Source of the DNA: Labrenzia sp. THAF82
Lineage (GTDB): Bacteria > Pseudomonadota > Alphaproteobacteria > Rhizobiales > Stappiaceae
Direction: 5' to 3'
Assembly (NCBI RefSeq): GCF_009363435.1
Contig: NZ_CP045354.1
Span: forward strand, 3,438,501 to 3,502,500
DNA length: 64,000 bases
The notes under the pieces: model-generated
The model's database searches: none
What the model saw: the letters and a program-made list of their open reading frames with translations, nothing else
What the model was told of the DNA's origin: nothing
Shown: positions 32,468 through 42,936 of the stretch, piece after piece
Numbering within the stretch: position 1 is the stretch's first letter
Layout: each line of letters begins with the position of its first letter
Program-made: the position numbers and the translations under genes

Positions 32468-33842
32468 AGAGGTCGTACTCTCTTCGCATCCGTCTGACCC
32501 TAATCATTCTCATCCCCCTCCTCTTCGTTGCCGGTGCTGCGGGGTTCTGGCAGCTGAACAATGCACGACTAACTGCTGGAGACGTGTTCGACAGAAGCCT
32601 GCAATCAGCCGCACTTGCTGTATCCAATGACGTCGCCCTTTCCAGCGGCGATGCGCTAGGGGTCGAAACGCGCAGGATCCTTGCCGACACCTCCGGCGGG
32701 CGCGTTTACTATCATGTCTATGCACCCGACGGTGTCATTGTTGCGGGATATGCGACGCCACCAGCAGGCATTCCAACCGCGACGGACGGAGACCTCAATG
32801 CGGTATACTTCAACGGCGAGTATCTGGGTCGCGAAGTCCGTGGTTATCGCATGCGTACCCATATGCAAGTGGATGGATTTAGCGGGGTCTTCACAACGAC
32901 CGTCTGGCAGGATGTCAGGATCCGCTCAACCTTTGTTCGCGCGCTGATATTGCGATCCCTCGTCGTGATTTCGTCGATTATCCTGTCTCTTGCACTTATC
33001 GTTTGGTTCGGCGTCAGGATCGGGCTGAGGCCCTTGAACGATCTGCAGCAAGCAATTGACCTTAGATCCGGCGATGACTTGAAAGCGATCCAACGCGCGG
33101 TTCCAGCGGAAGTGAAAGGCATAGTGCGAACGCTAAACCGGTTGCTTGGCCAGGTTTCCGAAGCCATGGCAACGCAAGGTGAATTCATTTCAAATGCGGC
33201 TCATCAACTTCGCAATCCCCTGGCCGGTGTGCTGGCGCTGGCCGAATCCGTCCGCTCGGCAAGATCAGAAGTTGCTATGCGAGAGCGCGCCGACGATCTC
33301 GTAAAGGCCGCAAAAGAGACAAGCCAGCTTGCGCAAAAACTTCTGACCTATGAGCGTGCAAAATCCATAAGTCCGGCGTCGGAGAAGGAAATCTCTCTCT
33401 GCGGGATCTGCTCAATGAACTTGTCTTGGAATTTCAAGCAGTGCCGCATCGTGGCATCGAAATTGACGCTTCACTGGGTGATGAGGTTCTGGAAATAACA
33501 GCTGACAGGACGATGGTACGTGAGGCCGTTGCCAATCTGATTGACAACGCATTGAAGCATGGAGGGCCGAAGCTCTCCCGGATATCGGTATCTTGCGAGA
33601 GCAATGAGGCTGCTGTGTCCATATCGGTCGAGGACGACGGACGAGGTTTGAACCAGGAAGAAATCCAAACAGCTTTGCAACGTTTCGGGCAAGTGTCAGC
33701 AAATAGTGACGGCAGCGGTCTTGGGTTGCCAATTGTTGTTCGGGTTGCTGAACGCCACGGCGGATCATTGGAACTCACAACAGGCGAACCGGGTCTAAAA
33801 GCTCGGATTTCGTTGCCGGCTGGCTTTACCGGTAAGCACTAG
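32464..33842 (+). pseudogene. tctE: TctE-like sensor histidine kinase, frameshifted at a TC repeat
   Basis: The first frame (32464-33498) encodes a membrane helix, a periplasmic sensor region resembling TctE N-termini (DRSLQSAALAVSNDV), a second helix (about 157-180), HAMP and a HisKA box ISNAAHQLRNPLAG (His247). After SPASEKE the frame becomes meaningless. The correct continuation, ISLRDLLNELVLEF and the HATPase domain (NLIDNALKHGG, DDGRGL, GSGLGLPIV), is in another frame up to 33842. The break coincides with a TCTCTCTCT tract (33392-33400). Removing one TC joins the two parts perfectly. Either the gene is inactivated, switches by slipped-strand repair, or the base call is wrong. As read, the product would lack its ATP-binding domain. 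Confidence 0.85.
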
Positions 33843-33851
33843 TTCAATTCT

Positions 33852-34919
33852 TCAATTTGTGCGCTTGCGCTGTGCCTCCCTGATCAGCGCGGCAAGTCGA
33901 TAGAAGCCATGCGCCATTTTCGTATACGGAGTGAGAAGAAAAAAACTCAGAACAGAGCCCAAGTGAATTGCAAGGAGCAAAGGCATCAGACTTGTGCTGC
34001 CCAGTGCGTAAAGCAACAATCCAGTCAACGCGACCAGCAATAGAAGTGCGACAAAACCCATTTCTCCACCCCAGGCGGACGGCGCTCCCAGGTTCTTGTC
34101 TGCTTTCAACTTTAATGCCATCAGCCAAAGAGATCCCGCGACCATCAATATGCCACCGGGCAATCCAAGTAGTTTTGGTAACGACCAAATTGGATACGGT
34201 GCGGGCATATCAAACGCGTAGTGCAGAATGGTCGCGGCAGAAGTTGAGGCGAAACAAAGCAGAAAGCCGTACATGACTGCCTGGTGAGCAAGACGTCGGG
34301 ACTGGCTGAACCTGTCTTCGTCTTCAAAATTGCATCCATCACCATGACCGCCTGCCAGGTTTTTCATTCGGGCCGCAGACCCAAAAGCCTCAACGATATG
34401 CGAAAGCCTCACAGGTTCTCCGTTCGTTGCGCTCCAGTATCGCCGCATGCTGATGGCGAGGCTGAAAAGAGGAAATACGAACGCAGGAAGAAAGATCGAG
34501 ACCATGGCCGTATGTGACAGGACTGCATAGAACCCCTCACCTCCTGCTGATCCGAGCGTGCGAATGGTCAGAAAGAAGACGGAGAAGCAAAGAACAGATG
34601 CAATGGCAATCATCAAACCGCTGCTTTGGAAGCGTTTCGCGAACGCTTCAGGCCACGCGAAGTGTTCCCAACTCTCCTGACGTACCTCTGCCAGGGCCTT
34701 GGGGAGATTTAGATCGAATTCGTGCGGGGATGTATACTGACAGGCGTAGTAACAGCCGCGACAATTGTGACACAGATTGGCCAATTGGGTGAGGTCGCCG
34801 TCACTGAATAACCGTTCACTGTGAAGTGCGGGAAAGACGGAGCAATATCCTTCGCAATATCGGCAGGCGTTGCAAATTTCGGCTTGACGACGAGCTTCCT
34901 GCAAGAAATCAGTTTGCAT
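33852..34919 (-). CDS. tcuB: TcuB-type iron-sulfur membrane protein
   Basis: Re-oxidises the flavin of TcuA and passes electrons to the membrane. 355 residues from ATG 34919, chosen because GGGAGGC precedes it. Two ferredoxin-like cysteine clusters (CNACRYCEGYC and CHNCRGCYYAC, within residues 15-65) are followed by a region with five to six membrane helices containing His residues. The start overlaps the tcuA end by 11 bases, so both are made together. The convergent sensor kinase ends 9 bases away. Confidence 0.88.
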   Translation of the reverse strand: MQTDFLQEARRQAEICNACRYCEGYCSVFPALHSERLFSDGDLTQLANLCHNCRGCYYACQYTSPHEFDLNLPKALAEVRQESWEHFAWPEAFAKRFQSSGLMIAIASVLCFSVFFLTIRTLGSAGGEGFYAVLSHTAMVSIFLPAFVFPLFSLAISMRRYWSATNGEPVRLSHIVEAFGSAARMKNLAGGHGDGCNFEDEDRFSQSRRLAHQAVMYGFLLCFASTSAATILHYAFDMPAPYPIWSLPKLLGLPGGILMVAGSLWLMALKLKADKNLGAPSAWGGEMGFVALLLLVALTGLLLYALGSTSLMPLLLAIHLGSVLSFFLLTPYTKMAHGFYRLAALIREAQRKRTN

Positions 34920-36294
34920 ATTTCGCTGCCTCCCTGCCCGCGATCCTGCCGAAGACGGTTCCAATGGTCATGCCAAATCCTGCCAGGTAGCCCTGTCCGA
35001 GAATTGAGCCGGCCATGGTTTCTCCAGCTGCCCACAAATTGCGAACAGGCCCCTGCCCAGTGCTGCACTGTGCATTTTCATCCACCTTCAAACCGAGATA
35101 GGTGAAGGTCACGCCGGTCTTGAGGCTGTAGCCATAGAAGGGTGGTTCATCTATCGGGCGTGCCCAGTTGGTTTTGGCAGGCAGCAGGCCGGAGGTTGCG
35201 ACACCATCCAGTTCGGTCGGGTGGAACTTCGACGTGTTGCCGCAGGCCAGGTTGAACTCGGCAACCGTGTCTGAAAGTTTTTTCGGTGGCAGATCCATTT
35301 TTGCTGCAAGCTCTTCCAGGCTGTCGGCTTTGATCGGCGGGAAAACCGACGGCATGAAGAGCTCCAGCGATTTGGCATCTATGACGACATACCCGACCTG
35401 ATCAGGCTGTTGAGCAATCAACCGGCCCCAGATCGCGTAACGTTTGGGCCAGACGTCTTCCCCTTCGTCGTAGAACCGCTCCCCGTGCTTGTTGACTACG
35501 ATAGAGAACGGCACACAGTCCAATCGGGTCACGATGCCTCCATCGAATTTGGGTGCGCGGCCATCAATGGCGACCGCATGGCACTGTGTCGGGTCGCCGA
35601 CGGAGCTGACGCCCTGATCCAGAAGGTCTGCAAGGACGACGCCCCGGTTGTAAGGAGTTCCGCGGATCAGGAAGTTTTTTGCTGGCGGGCCCCAGGCGCG
35701 TGTCAGCCAGTCCGTATCAGCCTGGAACCCACCGGAAGCGACAACTACTGCTTTCGGCACCAGCCTTTTTTCTTTTCCTTCGTGGGCGAAACTTACAAGT
35801 TCGATCCGGTCATCAACCAGTTCTAGATGTGTGACATGGGCTTCATAGAGAATGGTCACGCCCAAACTTTCAGCCTTGCGGTAGTAGGCATTTACGAGGG
35901 ATTTGCCTCCACCCATGAAAAACGCATTGGTCCGGCCGAGTGAAAGCGTTCCGGAAAGCGAAGGCTGAAAATGCACACCATGTTCCTGCATCCAGGTCAG
36001 GCATTCTTCAGAGGTTCGGATGGCAAGTCGCGCTAGATTTTCATCGGTCTTGCCTGCTGTGACTTTCAATAGATCGCTGAAATACTCGTCTTCGGAATAA
36101 TCGTCGACAAGAGGTCCATGGGGGCCCTTGTGCATGCAGCGAAAATTTCGCGTGTGTCTGGAATTTCCGCCACGATAAGGCTTCGGTGCTGTTTCAAGGA
36201 TGCAAACACTTGCGCCGCATTCCGCTGCAGTCATAGCAGCACATAGAGCTGCGTTGCCGCCGCCGATTACAACGATATCAATGTCAGATCTCAT
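34909..36294 (-). CDS. tcuA: FAD-dependent tricarballylate dehydrogenase
   Basis: 461-residue flavoprotein of the fumarate reductase/succinate dehydrogenase family; TcuA oxidises tricarballylate to cis-aconitate. The N-terminal dinucleotide fold reads VVIGGGNAALCAAMTA with ETAPKPYRGGNSRHTRN after it, and the end AAGETMAGSILGQGYLAGFGMTIGTVFGRIAG is the family's FAD-binding close. FHPTELDG and YSLKTGVTFTYLGLKVDENAQ are typical of TcuA-like proteins. It diverges from a LysR gene, matching the tcuRABC layout; the transport function of tcuC seems taken over by the TTT system. Confidence 0.87.
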   Translation of the reverse strand: MRSDIDIVVIGGGNAALCAAMTAAECGASVCILETAPKPYRGGNSRHTRNFRCMHKGPHGPLVDDYSEDEYFSDLLKVTAGKTDENLARLAIRTSEECLTWMQEHGVHFQPSLSGTLSLGRTNAFFMGGGKSLVNAYYRKAESLGVTILYEAHVTHLELVDDRIELVSFAHEGKEKRLVPKAVVVASGGFQADTDWLTRAWGPPAKNFLIRGTPYNRGVVLADLLDQGVSSVGDPTQCHAVAIDGRAPKFDGGIVTRLDCVPFSIVVNKHGERFYDEGEDVWPKRYAIWGRLIAQQPDQVGYVVIDAKSLELFMPSVFPPIKADSLEELAAKMDLPPKKLSDTVAEFNLACGNTSKFHPTELDGVATSGLLPAKTNWARPIDEPPFYGYSLKTGVTFTYLGLKVDENAQCSTGQGPVRNLWAAGETMAGSILGQGYLAGFGMTIGTVFGRIAGREAAKYAN

Positions 36295-36373
36295 GTGCCG
36301 GGTCCTCTCGGATCCCCTCTACCAGACACTCTATTGATTTGACCAATGATGCTTTTTAAAGAACTATTGCATA

Positions 36374-37300
36374 ATGCACATTAATTTCGACTTCAGCGAT
36401 CTTGAAGCTTTTCTGGCGGTTTTGGAAACTGGTTCATTCCACAACGCGGCTGATCGTTTGAACCTCTCACAATCTGCTGTCACCCGACGGGTTCAAAAAC
36501 TGGAAAAGGCACTCGGATCTGTGCTTTTTGAACGCACGACACGTATGGTGCGGCCAACTCTTGCTGCCAAAAGGCTGCAGGCAAGAGCCGCGGATATGCT
36601 GGTGACTGCGGCCGATACCACCCGTGCCATGCGCGATGAAAGTGTCACCTATGAATATCAGCGCAGCATGTTGATCACTGTTGCCGCGATACCGACGGTG
36701 ATCCCTAGTTTCGTCCTGCCTGCTATTCGCAGGTTTGAAGATCAGGGCTTTTCACCAAGAATTCGCCTTCTCGACGCGGCGACCAACGACGTTTCCGAAG
36801 CGGTTTCTCATGGTGATGCGGATTTTGGGGTCTGTTCCATTGGTGTCTTGGATCCGAACACGTATTTTGAACCTCTTCTCGATGACACAATTGTGCTTGC
36901 CCTACCCGCGACCCATCATTTGTCGGAACAGGAAGCTATTCAATGGCAGGACATTGTAAAGGAAAGGCTCATCCTTCCAGCTCGCGGCACGGGAAATCGC
37001 GTGCTGATTGATGAAGCTTTGGCCGTTCGACGCCTTTCCGCGCAATGGACCTTTGAGGTGGGACGGTCAACGACTGCTATGGAACTGGTTTTGAGTGGTC
37101 TTGGTATCGGGTTGTTGCCCAATACAGCGACGCAATCTCATATGAGCCGCGACCTGACCTTCAGATCGGTTGTAGATTTGGATGTCAGGCGCACGATCGG
37201 CCTTTTGACCAGGGCCGGTGTTTCCATCAGCAAGCCTGCCGAGGTTCTAATTAACCTGTTGCGCTCGACGTTGAAGAATCCTGATGAGCCTGCAGTTTGA
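36374..37300 (+). CDS. LysR family transcriptional regulator (TcuR-like)
   Basis: 308 residues. The N-terminal winged helix (FLAVLETGSFHNAADRLNLSQSAVTRRVQKLEKALGSVLFERTTR) is a clear LysR DNA-binding domain and the remainder a periplasmic-binding-protein-like effector domain. It diverges from tcuAB, the usual arrangement for control of the neighbour; the 79-base gap contains an ATTGCATAATGCA stretch just before its start codon. The effector is probably tricarballylate or a related acid. Confidence 0.88.
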   Translation: MHINFDFSDLEAFLAVLETGSFHNAADRLNLSQSAVTRRVQKLEKALGSVLFERTTRMVRPTLAAKRLQARAADMLVTAADTTRAMRDESVTYEYQRSMLITVAAIPTVIPSFVLPAIRRFEDQGFSPRIRLLDAATNDVSEAVSHGDADFGVCSIGVLDPNTYFEPLLDDTIVLALPATHHLSEQEAIQWQDIVKERLILPARGTGNRVLIDEALAVRRLSAQWTFEVGRSTTAMELVLSGLGIGLLPNTATQSHMSRDLTFRSVVDLDVRRTIGLLTRAGVSISKPAEVLINLLRSTLKNPDEPAV

Positions 37301-37434
37301 AGTGTTTGGCTGTGACAGGCGGTTGAAGTTAAGGCCTTGACCATTTGCCGCACCCGTGGCTTTAGCCTATCATCATGCCCCATGAGGAGACCGGTGCGAT
37401 TCAACACCGGAAGGAATGGGAGGTTCGGAGCAAC

Positions 37435-38688
37435 ATGCCGGTGACGCACGAGCCCTGGCTCGTGGCGCTATCCCTTGTGATGGCCTTTCAGGGAAGTTTT
37501 GTCGGACTAAGCCTGGCGGTTCAAGTCAGGAACGCCGTCGACCCGCGCCGGCGGTTTCTATTGGCCGGAGCGGCACTTACGCTCGCCTTGGCCATCTGGT
37601 CCATGCACTTTGTGGGCATGCTTGCGGCACGATTGCCGATAGCCGTCGACTTTCTTGTTTTGCCAACCCTGCTTTCGTTCCTTGTTTGTGTTCTCGTGGT
37701 TGGAATCGCTGTCTTTGCTGCCAGCAATTCACGGCTCACACCTCTCAGATTGGGACTAGCTGCTTTTGTGATGGGAAGCGGCATCTGCACAATGCATTAT
37801 CTGGGTATGTATGCCCTTCATGAGTCGCTCAACATGATTCATGAACCGGCCTATGTGCTTGCCAGTTTTCTTGTCGCGTTTAACGCAGCGGGCCTTGCGA
37901 TGTGGCTCCTATTCGGCCTCGGGCGCCGGCCACCTATTGTCTTTTCAGCGGCGGTACTCGCACTTGCCATCTCCGCAATGCATTACACCGCGATGACCGG
38001 TCTGACGTATGAATTGAAGCAGACAGCGACAGGAGTTGGAGGTCCATCATTTAGTCCTGGTGTTCTGGCGATTGTCGTGTGTTGCGTTGCATTTCTTGTA
38101 TCTGGACTCTTCCTGCTTGCCCTGGTTCCAGCACAGGGCTCGGAACCTTCGAATGATGTCGTGGATGCAGCGTCAGATGCGCAGCTGCCAGACGAAACCA
38201 CCTTTGCGCGCACTCAGTTTGCGGAAGAACCTCAGATACAGACCTCGCAACATGTTCGAAAGACCGCCGCAGGACTGCAAGCTGCAACAGTTGCTGCGCG
38301 TGCCCAGTCCGCATTGGCAAAACGGACGATCCCGATTGAGAAAGACGGCCAGAAGAGCCAGATCGGTATCAAGGAAATCTATGCTATTCATGCGGATGCG
38401 CACTACACGCGGCTTTACGACGGATCTCGTGAATTCTTCTGTCCCCTGTCGATCAGCGAAGCGGAACAGCAGCTCGATCCCAAGACCTTCAACCGGGTCC
38501 ATAGAAGCCACATTGTCAACATCAGCCGTGTAGCGAGTTACAAACGCTCGGGCGATGGTGGAGTGCTTGTTCTGGATGGAGAAGACGCACAATCCGTACC
38601 CGTTAGTCGGTCTCGGTGGGGGCGTGTCAAGGCGCGCTTATCTGCAATGGCAGAAGCAGCAACAGAACACACAGCCGTAGCGCAATAA
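37435..38688 (+). CDS. coxC: MHYT-LytTR membrane regulator (CoxC/CoxH-like)
   Basis: 417 residues from ATG 37435 (GGGAGG upstream). Residues 8-240 contain seven membrane helices with three MHYT-type motifs: SMHFVGM, TMHYLGMYAL and AMHYTAM, proposed to bind a metal and sense CO, O2 or NO. A C-terminal LytTR DNA-binding domain (about 315-405) contains ADAHYTRLYDG and NRVHRSHIVNISRV. In Oligotropha (Afipia) carboxidovorans CoxC and CoxH have the same layout next to coxMSL. It precedes coxM by 422 bases, so it probably controls the cox genes directly, perhaps at the repeats at 38748-38800. Confidence 0.78.
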   Translation: MPVTHEPWLVALSLVMAFQGSFVGLSLAVQVRNAVDPRRRFLLAGAALTLALAIWSMHFVGMLAARLPIAVDFLVLPTLLSFLVCVLVVGIAVFAASNSRLTPLRLGLAAFVMGSGICTMHYLGMYALHESLNMIHEPAYVLASFLVAFNAAGLAMWLLFGLGRRPPIVFSAAVLALAISAMHYTAMTGLTYELKQTATGVGGPSFSPGVLAIVVCCVAFLVSGLFLLALVPAQGSEPSNDVVDAASDAQLPDETTFARTQFAEEPQIQTSQHVRKTAAGLQAATVAARAQSALAKRTIPIEKDGQKSQIGIKEIYAIHADAHYTRLYDGSREFFCPLSISEAEQQLDPKTFNRVHRSHIVNISRVASYKRSGDGGVLVLDGEDAQSVPVSRSRWGRVKARLSAMAEAATEHTAVAQ

Positions 38689-38691
38689 CTC

Positions 38692-39110
38692 CAAATATTT
38701 CAGATGCGGATATCGCTTGTGCAGTGCAAATGCATTCGAATTCTTCGCCGTTCGTGCAGATTTGCACGAAAGTAGGCTCAAACCTCCTACCGTTCCCACG
38801 AAGGCTGTTTCTTAATTTAGTATATTGTTTTTACTTCGTTTTCACGGTCCTTCGGGGTGTTGCACTCATGAAATGCGTAAGAATTATTGCCGCATTTCGT
38901 GCAAGCGATTGCGCCATTAGTGCATAAGCCGGTGCTGTTAATGCATGTTGCCTTGAGTGTGCAGCGCACCTTTTCCCAACCTTCAAGCATGTGACAATCT
39001 GCCACCACTCCTGGAGGCGATGCACGATCTGGCCGGACCAAGCGCTTCGCGACGCGTTGAGGTGTCCGGCTTCGGTTCTCTGTCAGAACCGATTGAGGGA
39101 GGAAACGGAC
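38692..39110 (+). promoter_or_regulatory. cox promoter/leader region
   Basis: A 419-base gap upstream of coxM. It contains a perfect 8-bp-arm inverted repeat TTCGTGCA-GATT-TGCACGAA (38751-38770), a second TTCGTGCA at 38896-38903, and CCGTTCGTG (38748) and CCGTTCCCA (38790) 42 bases apart. The last pair resembles LytTR (AlgR-type CCGTTCGTC) sites on one face of the helix. Several other GTGCA words occur. The start of transcription cannot be placed by eye. Confidence 0.45.
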
Positions 39111-39977
39111 GTGATACCTGGTGAATTCACCTATCACCGGCCATCATCAGTGGCCGAAGCAGTTGCTATCCTGGTTAGCCATGGAGATGAAGCAAGGCCG
39201 TTGTCGGGAGGGCACAGCCTTATTCCCATGATGAAGCTACGGATGGCCGCTCCTGAGCATCTTGTCGATCTGGGCGGGATTGCCGACCTGAAAGGCGTGG
39301 CTGAAGACGGCGACACAATCGTTATCGGGGCCATGACCACACAGAACGAGCTGATTGCTTCGGATTTGCTCGCCGCGAAACTGCCGATCATTCGCGAGAC
39401 GTCTGAACTGATTGCCGATCCGCAGATCAGGTATCTTGGCACGCTTGGTGGCAATGTCGCCAACGGGGATCCTGGCAACGACATGCCGGCTCTGATGCAA
39501 TGCCTCAATGCCGATTACGTTCTGACAGGTCCTGATGGCGACAGACACGTTTCGGCCCGGAATTTTTATGAGGCCGCTTACTTCACCGCTCTTGCACCTG
39601 AAGAGATCCTGACTGCCATCCGTATTCCGGTGCCCCCATCCGGTCATGGCTACGCCTATGAGAAACTCAAGCGGAAAGTTGGAGACTATGCGACAGCTGC
39701 CGCAGCGGTTGTTCTCACAATGTCAGGCGGGACGGTGAGCACTTGCTCTGTTGCGCTCACCAATGTTGCCGATACACCGCTTTTTGCGAAAGAGGCCGGC
39801 GAAATTCTGACCGGTTCATCGCTTGACGGTGACACAATCAAGCGGGCGGTCGCTGCCGCAGAAGCCATTACAGAACCGGCCTCAGATGGCCGTGGACCTG
39901 CTGAATATCGGACAAAAATGGCCGGTGTCATGCTGGAACGTGCGCTTGCACGCGCAGCAGACCGGTCTCAGGGCTGA
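39111..39977 (+). CDS. coxM: Aerobic CO dehydrogenase, medium (FAD) subunit
   Basis: Carries electrons from the iron-sulfur subunit to the respiratory chain through FAD. 288 residues from GTG 39111 (GAGGGAGGA upstream), the same size as the characterised CoxM. FAD-binding motifs are ARPLSGGHSLIPMMKLRMA (AGGHS/P-type loop near residues 32-50) and IRYLGTLGGNVANGDPGNDMP (TIGG/N loop, about 105-125). It begins the coxMSL trio; coxS starts 21 bases on. Confidence 0.95.
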   Translation: MIPGEFTYHRPSSVAEAVAILVSHGDEARPLSGGHSLIPMMKLRMAAPEHLVDLGGIADLKGVAEDGDTIVIGAMTTQNELIASDLLAAKLPIIRETSELIADPQIRYLGTLGGNVANGDPGNDMPALMQCLNADYVLTGPDGDRHVSARNFYEAAYFTALAPEEILTAIRIPVPPSGHGYAYEKLKRKVGDYATAAAAVVLTMSGGTVSTCSVALTNVADTPLFAKEAGEILTGSSLDGDTIKRAVAAAEAITEPASDGRGPAEYRTKMAGVMLERALARAADRSQG

Positions 39978-39998
39978 TCAGGATTTCGGGAGAGACTA

Positions 39999-40508
39999 AT
40001 GAGTGAGATTGAACAGGTCCCGGTCAGCCTGACCGTAAACGGCAAGAAGGTGCAACGCTTTGTAGAGCCACGCACACTTTTGATCCATTTTCTGCGTGAA
40101 GAACTGAACCTGACCGGGCCGCATATTGGCTGTGAAACATCCCATTGCGGAGCATGCACTGTCGAGATGAACGGCATGTCGGTGAAGACCTGTACCGTTT
40201 TTGCCGTCCAGGCGAATGGTGCAGAGCTAACCACGATCGAAGGCATGGCCAACCAGGATGGAACGCTGTCTGCGCTCCAGGAAGGGTTCCGACAGATGCA
40301 CGGTCTGCAGTGTGGTTTTTGCACTCCGGGTATGATCATGCGTGCCCACACGCTGCTGAAGGAAAATCCCAACCCGACGGAAGACGAAATCCGCATGGGA
40401 ATTTCAGGCAACCTGTGCCGTTGCACCGGATACCAGAACATCGTCAAGGCCATCCAGTACGCCGCGGCCAAGCTGAACGGCACTGATATTCAGGAGGCTG
40501 CAGAATGA
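39999..40508 (+). CDS. coxS: Aerobic CO dehydrogenase, small (2x[2Fe-2S]) subunit
   Basis: 169 residues with two iron-sulfur clusters: the N-terminal plant-type site [15 protein letters not shown] plus a downstream Cys (TCTVF), and the helical C-terminal site CGFCTPGM with CRCTGYQN. Electrons pass from the Mo-Cu site in CoxL through these to CoxM. The stop overlaps the coxL start by 4 bases. Confidence 0.96.
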   Translation: MSEIEQVPVSLTVNGKKVQRFVEPRTLLIHFLREELNLTGPHIGCETSHCGACTVEMNGMSVKTCTVFAVQANGAELTTIEGMANQDGTLSALQEGFRQMHGLQCGFCTPGMIMRAHTLLKENPNPTEDEIRMGISGNLCRCTGYQNIVKAIQYAAAKLNGTDIQEAAE

Positions 40509-42925
40509 ACGACATGACCCCGACACGGGAACAGCGTGAAGCGGCCCTGGAAGGCATGGGCTGCAAGCGCAAACGCGTTGAAGACATCCGGTTTACACAA
40601 GGCAAAGGCCAGTATGTGGACGATCTGAAACTGCCCGGCATGGTGTTTGGCGACTTTGTTCGCTCTCCCTATGCCCATGCAAAGGTCACCAAGATCGACG
40701 CATCCGAGGCTCTAAAACTGCCCGGCGTCATTGCCGTTCTGACAGCCGAAGATCTCAAAGGCGTCAACCTCGCCTGGATGCCGACGCTTGCTGGTGACGT
40801 TCAGATGGTGCTGGCGGACGGCAAGGTTCTTTATCAGAACCAGGAAGTCGCCTTTGTGGTGGCCGAAAACCGTTATATTGCGGATGACGCCATTCAGTTG
40901 GTTGAAGTGGAATACGAAGAACTTCCTGTTCTGACAGATCCGTTCAAGTCACTGGACGAAGACGCGCCGGTTCTGAGACCGGATCTCGACGGCAAGATGG
41001 AAGGCGCACACGGCCCCCGCAAACATCACAACCATATCTTTACCTGGGAAGTCGGCGACAAGGACGAAACATCACGTGCCTTCTCGGAGGCTGATGTCAC
41101 GGTGAAGGAAATGATTTCCTATCACCGCACTCACCCCTCGCCGCTCGAAACCTGTCAGTGCGTTGCCTCCATGGACAAAGTGAAGGGCGAACTGACGGTT
41201 TGGGGGACGTTCCAGGCACCGCACGTCATTCGAACGGTCGCGTCATTACTGTCCACCATTCCTGAGCACAAGATCCACGTAATTGCACCGGACATTGGCG
41301 GTGGTTTTGGCAACAAGGTTGGCGCTTATCCTGGCTACATCTGCTCAATTGTTGCCTCAATCGTGACCGGCGTGCCGGTCAAATGGGTTGAAGACCGGAT
41401 GGAGAACCTCTCCACGACGTCCTTTGCCCGTGACTATCATATGACAACGGAAATCGCTGCGAAGAACGACGGCACGGTAACCGGTCTGAAAGTACATGTT
41501 CTTGCCGATCACGGTGGGTTCGATGCGTGTGCCGATCCGTCCAAATGGCCAGCAGGCTTCTTCAACATCGTCACAGGTTCCTATGACTTTCCAACGGCCC
41601 ATCTTGAGGTCGATGGGGTCTATACCAACAAGGCACCAGGAGGTGTCGCCTACCGGTGTTCGTTCCGCGTGACGGAAGCTGCTTATTGTATTGAACGGGG
41701 CATGGATATTCTGGCCCAGAAGCTTGGCATGGATCCCGCAGACCTGCGGATCAAGAACTTTGTCAAACCCGAACAGTTTCCTTATCAGTCAGCACTCGGC
41801 TGGGAGTATGACAGCGGCGATTATCACACCGCCATGCACAAGGCGATGGATACAATCGGCTATCGGGAGCTGCGCGCAGAACAAAAGGCCAAACAAGAGG
41901 CGTTCAATCGCGGCGAGACCCGCGAAATCATGGGGATTGGCGTTTCCTTCTTCACTGAGATTGTCGGCGCTGGCCCCTCCAAGAACTGCGATATTCTCGG
42001 AGTGGCCATGTTCGACAGCGCAGAAATCCGTGTCCATCCGACCGGCTCTGTGATTTCAAGGATGGGAACCAAGTCTCAGGGTCAAGGGCATGAGACAACT
42101 TGGGCCCAGATCATCGCGACTGAAATCGGCATTCCGGCCGATGATATCATGGTCGAAGAAGGTGACACGGACACTGCGCCTTATGGCCTTGGTACCTACG
42201 GTTCCCGCTCGACACCTGTGGCCGGTGCAGCAATTGCACTTGCGGCAAGAAAAATCCGCAACAAGGCTCAGATGATCGCGGCCCATATGTTGGAGGTGTC
42301 CGAGTACGATCTGGAGTGGGACGTCGACGGTTTTCAGGTAAAGGGCAACCCGCAAGCGCGTAAGTCCATGAAGGAAATCGCCTGGGCGGCCTATCATGCT
42401 CCCCCTCAAGGCATTGAACCTGGTCTTGAAGCGGTCAGCTACTATGACCCGCCCAATATGACCTACCCATTCGGTGCCTATTTCTGCGTCATGGACATCG
42501 ACGTTGATACAGGTGTCGCCAAGACCCGGCGCTTCTACGCGCTCGATGATTGCGGCACGCGTATCAATCCAATGATCATCGAGGGTCAGGTGCATGGTGG
42601 TTTGACGGAAGCCTTCGCGATCGCAATGGGTCAGGAGATCCGCTACGACGAAACAGGCAACGTGATGGGGGCGTCCTTCATGGACTTCTTCATTCCAACG
42701 GCTGTTGAAACGCCTCACTGGGAAACCGACCATACGGTAACGCCCAGCCCGCATCATCCAATTGGCGCAAAAGGCGTGGGTGAGAGCCCCAATGTCGGCG
42801 GCGTACCGGCGTTCTCGAACGCCGTGAATGACGCCTTCCAGTTCCTTGGGAGCACTCATATCCAGATGCCGCACGATGCATGGCGAATTTGGCAGGCTGC
42901 CAAGGATCTCGGCGCTCACGGTTGA
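40505..42925 (+). CDS. coxL: Aerobic CO dehydrogenase, large Mo-Cu subunit (form I)
   Basis: Oxidises CO to CO2 at a molybdenum-copper site. 806 residues. The active-site loop AYRCSFR (residues 382-388, copper-ligating Cys385) is the signature of form I, genuine high-affinity CO dehydrogenases, rather than the AYRGAGR of form II homologues. Other molybdopterin-cytosine-dinucleotide contacts are [24 protein letters not shown] and [13 protein letters not shown] with the conserved Glu near the C-terminus. A strong hairpin follows the stop codon. The organism should therefore be able to use atmospheric or dissolved CO as an energy supplement. Confidence 0.97.
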   Translation: MNDMTPTREQREAALEGMGCKRKRVEDIRFTQGKGQYVDDLKLPGMVFGDFVRSPYAHAKVTKIDASEALKLPGVIAVLTAEDLKGVNLAWMPTLAGDVQMVLADGKVLYQNQEVAFVVAENRYIADDAIQLVEVEYEELPVLTDPFKSLDEDAPVLRPDLDGKMEGAHGPRKHHNHIFTWEVGDKDETSRAFSEADVTVKEMISYHRTHPSPLETCQCVASMDKVKGELTVWGTFQAPHVIRTVASLLSTIPEHKIHVIAPDIGGGFGNKVGAYPGYICSIVASIVTGVPVKWVEDRMENLSTTSFARDYHMTTEIAAKNDGTVTGLKVHVLADHGGFDACADPSKWPAGFFNIVTGSYDFPTAHLEVDGVYTNKAPGGVAYRCSFRVTEAAYCIERGMDILAQKLGMDPADLRIKNFVKPEQFPYQSALGWEYDSGDYHTAMHKAMDTIGYRELRAEQKAKQEAFNRGETREIMGIGVSFFTEIVGAGPSKNCDILGVAMFDSAEIRVHPTGSVISRMGTKSQGQGHETTWAQIIATEIGIPADDIMVEEGDTDTAPYGLGTYGSRSTPVAGAAIALAARKIRNKAQMIAAHMLEVSEYDLEWDVDGFQVKGNPQARKSMKEIAWAAYHAPPQGIEPGLEAVSYYDPPNMTYPFGAYFCVMDIDVDTGVAKTRRFYALDDCGTRINPMIIEGQVHGGLTEAFAIAMGQEIRYDETGNVMGASFMDFFIPTAVETPHWETDHTVTPSPHHPIGAKGVGESPNVGGVPAFSNAVNDAFQFLGSTHIQMPHDAWRIWQAAKDLGAHG

Positions 42926-42936
42926 GACAGTTCAAA

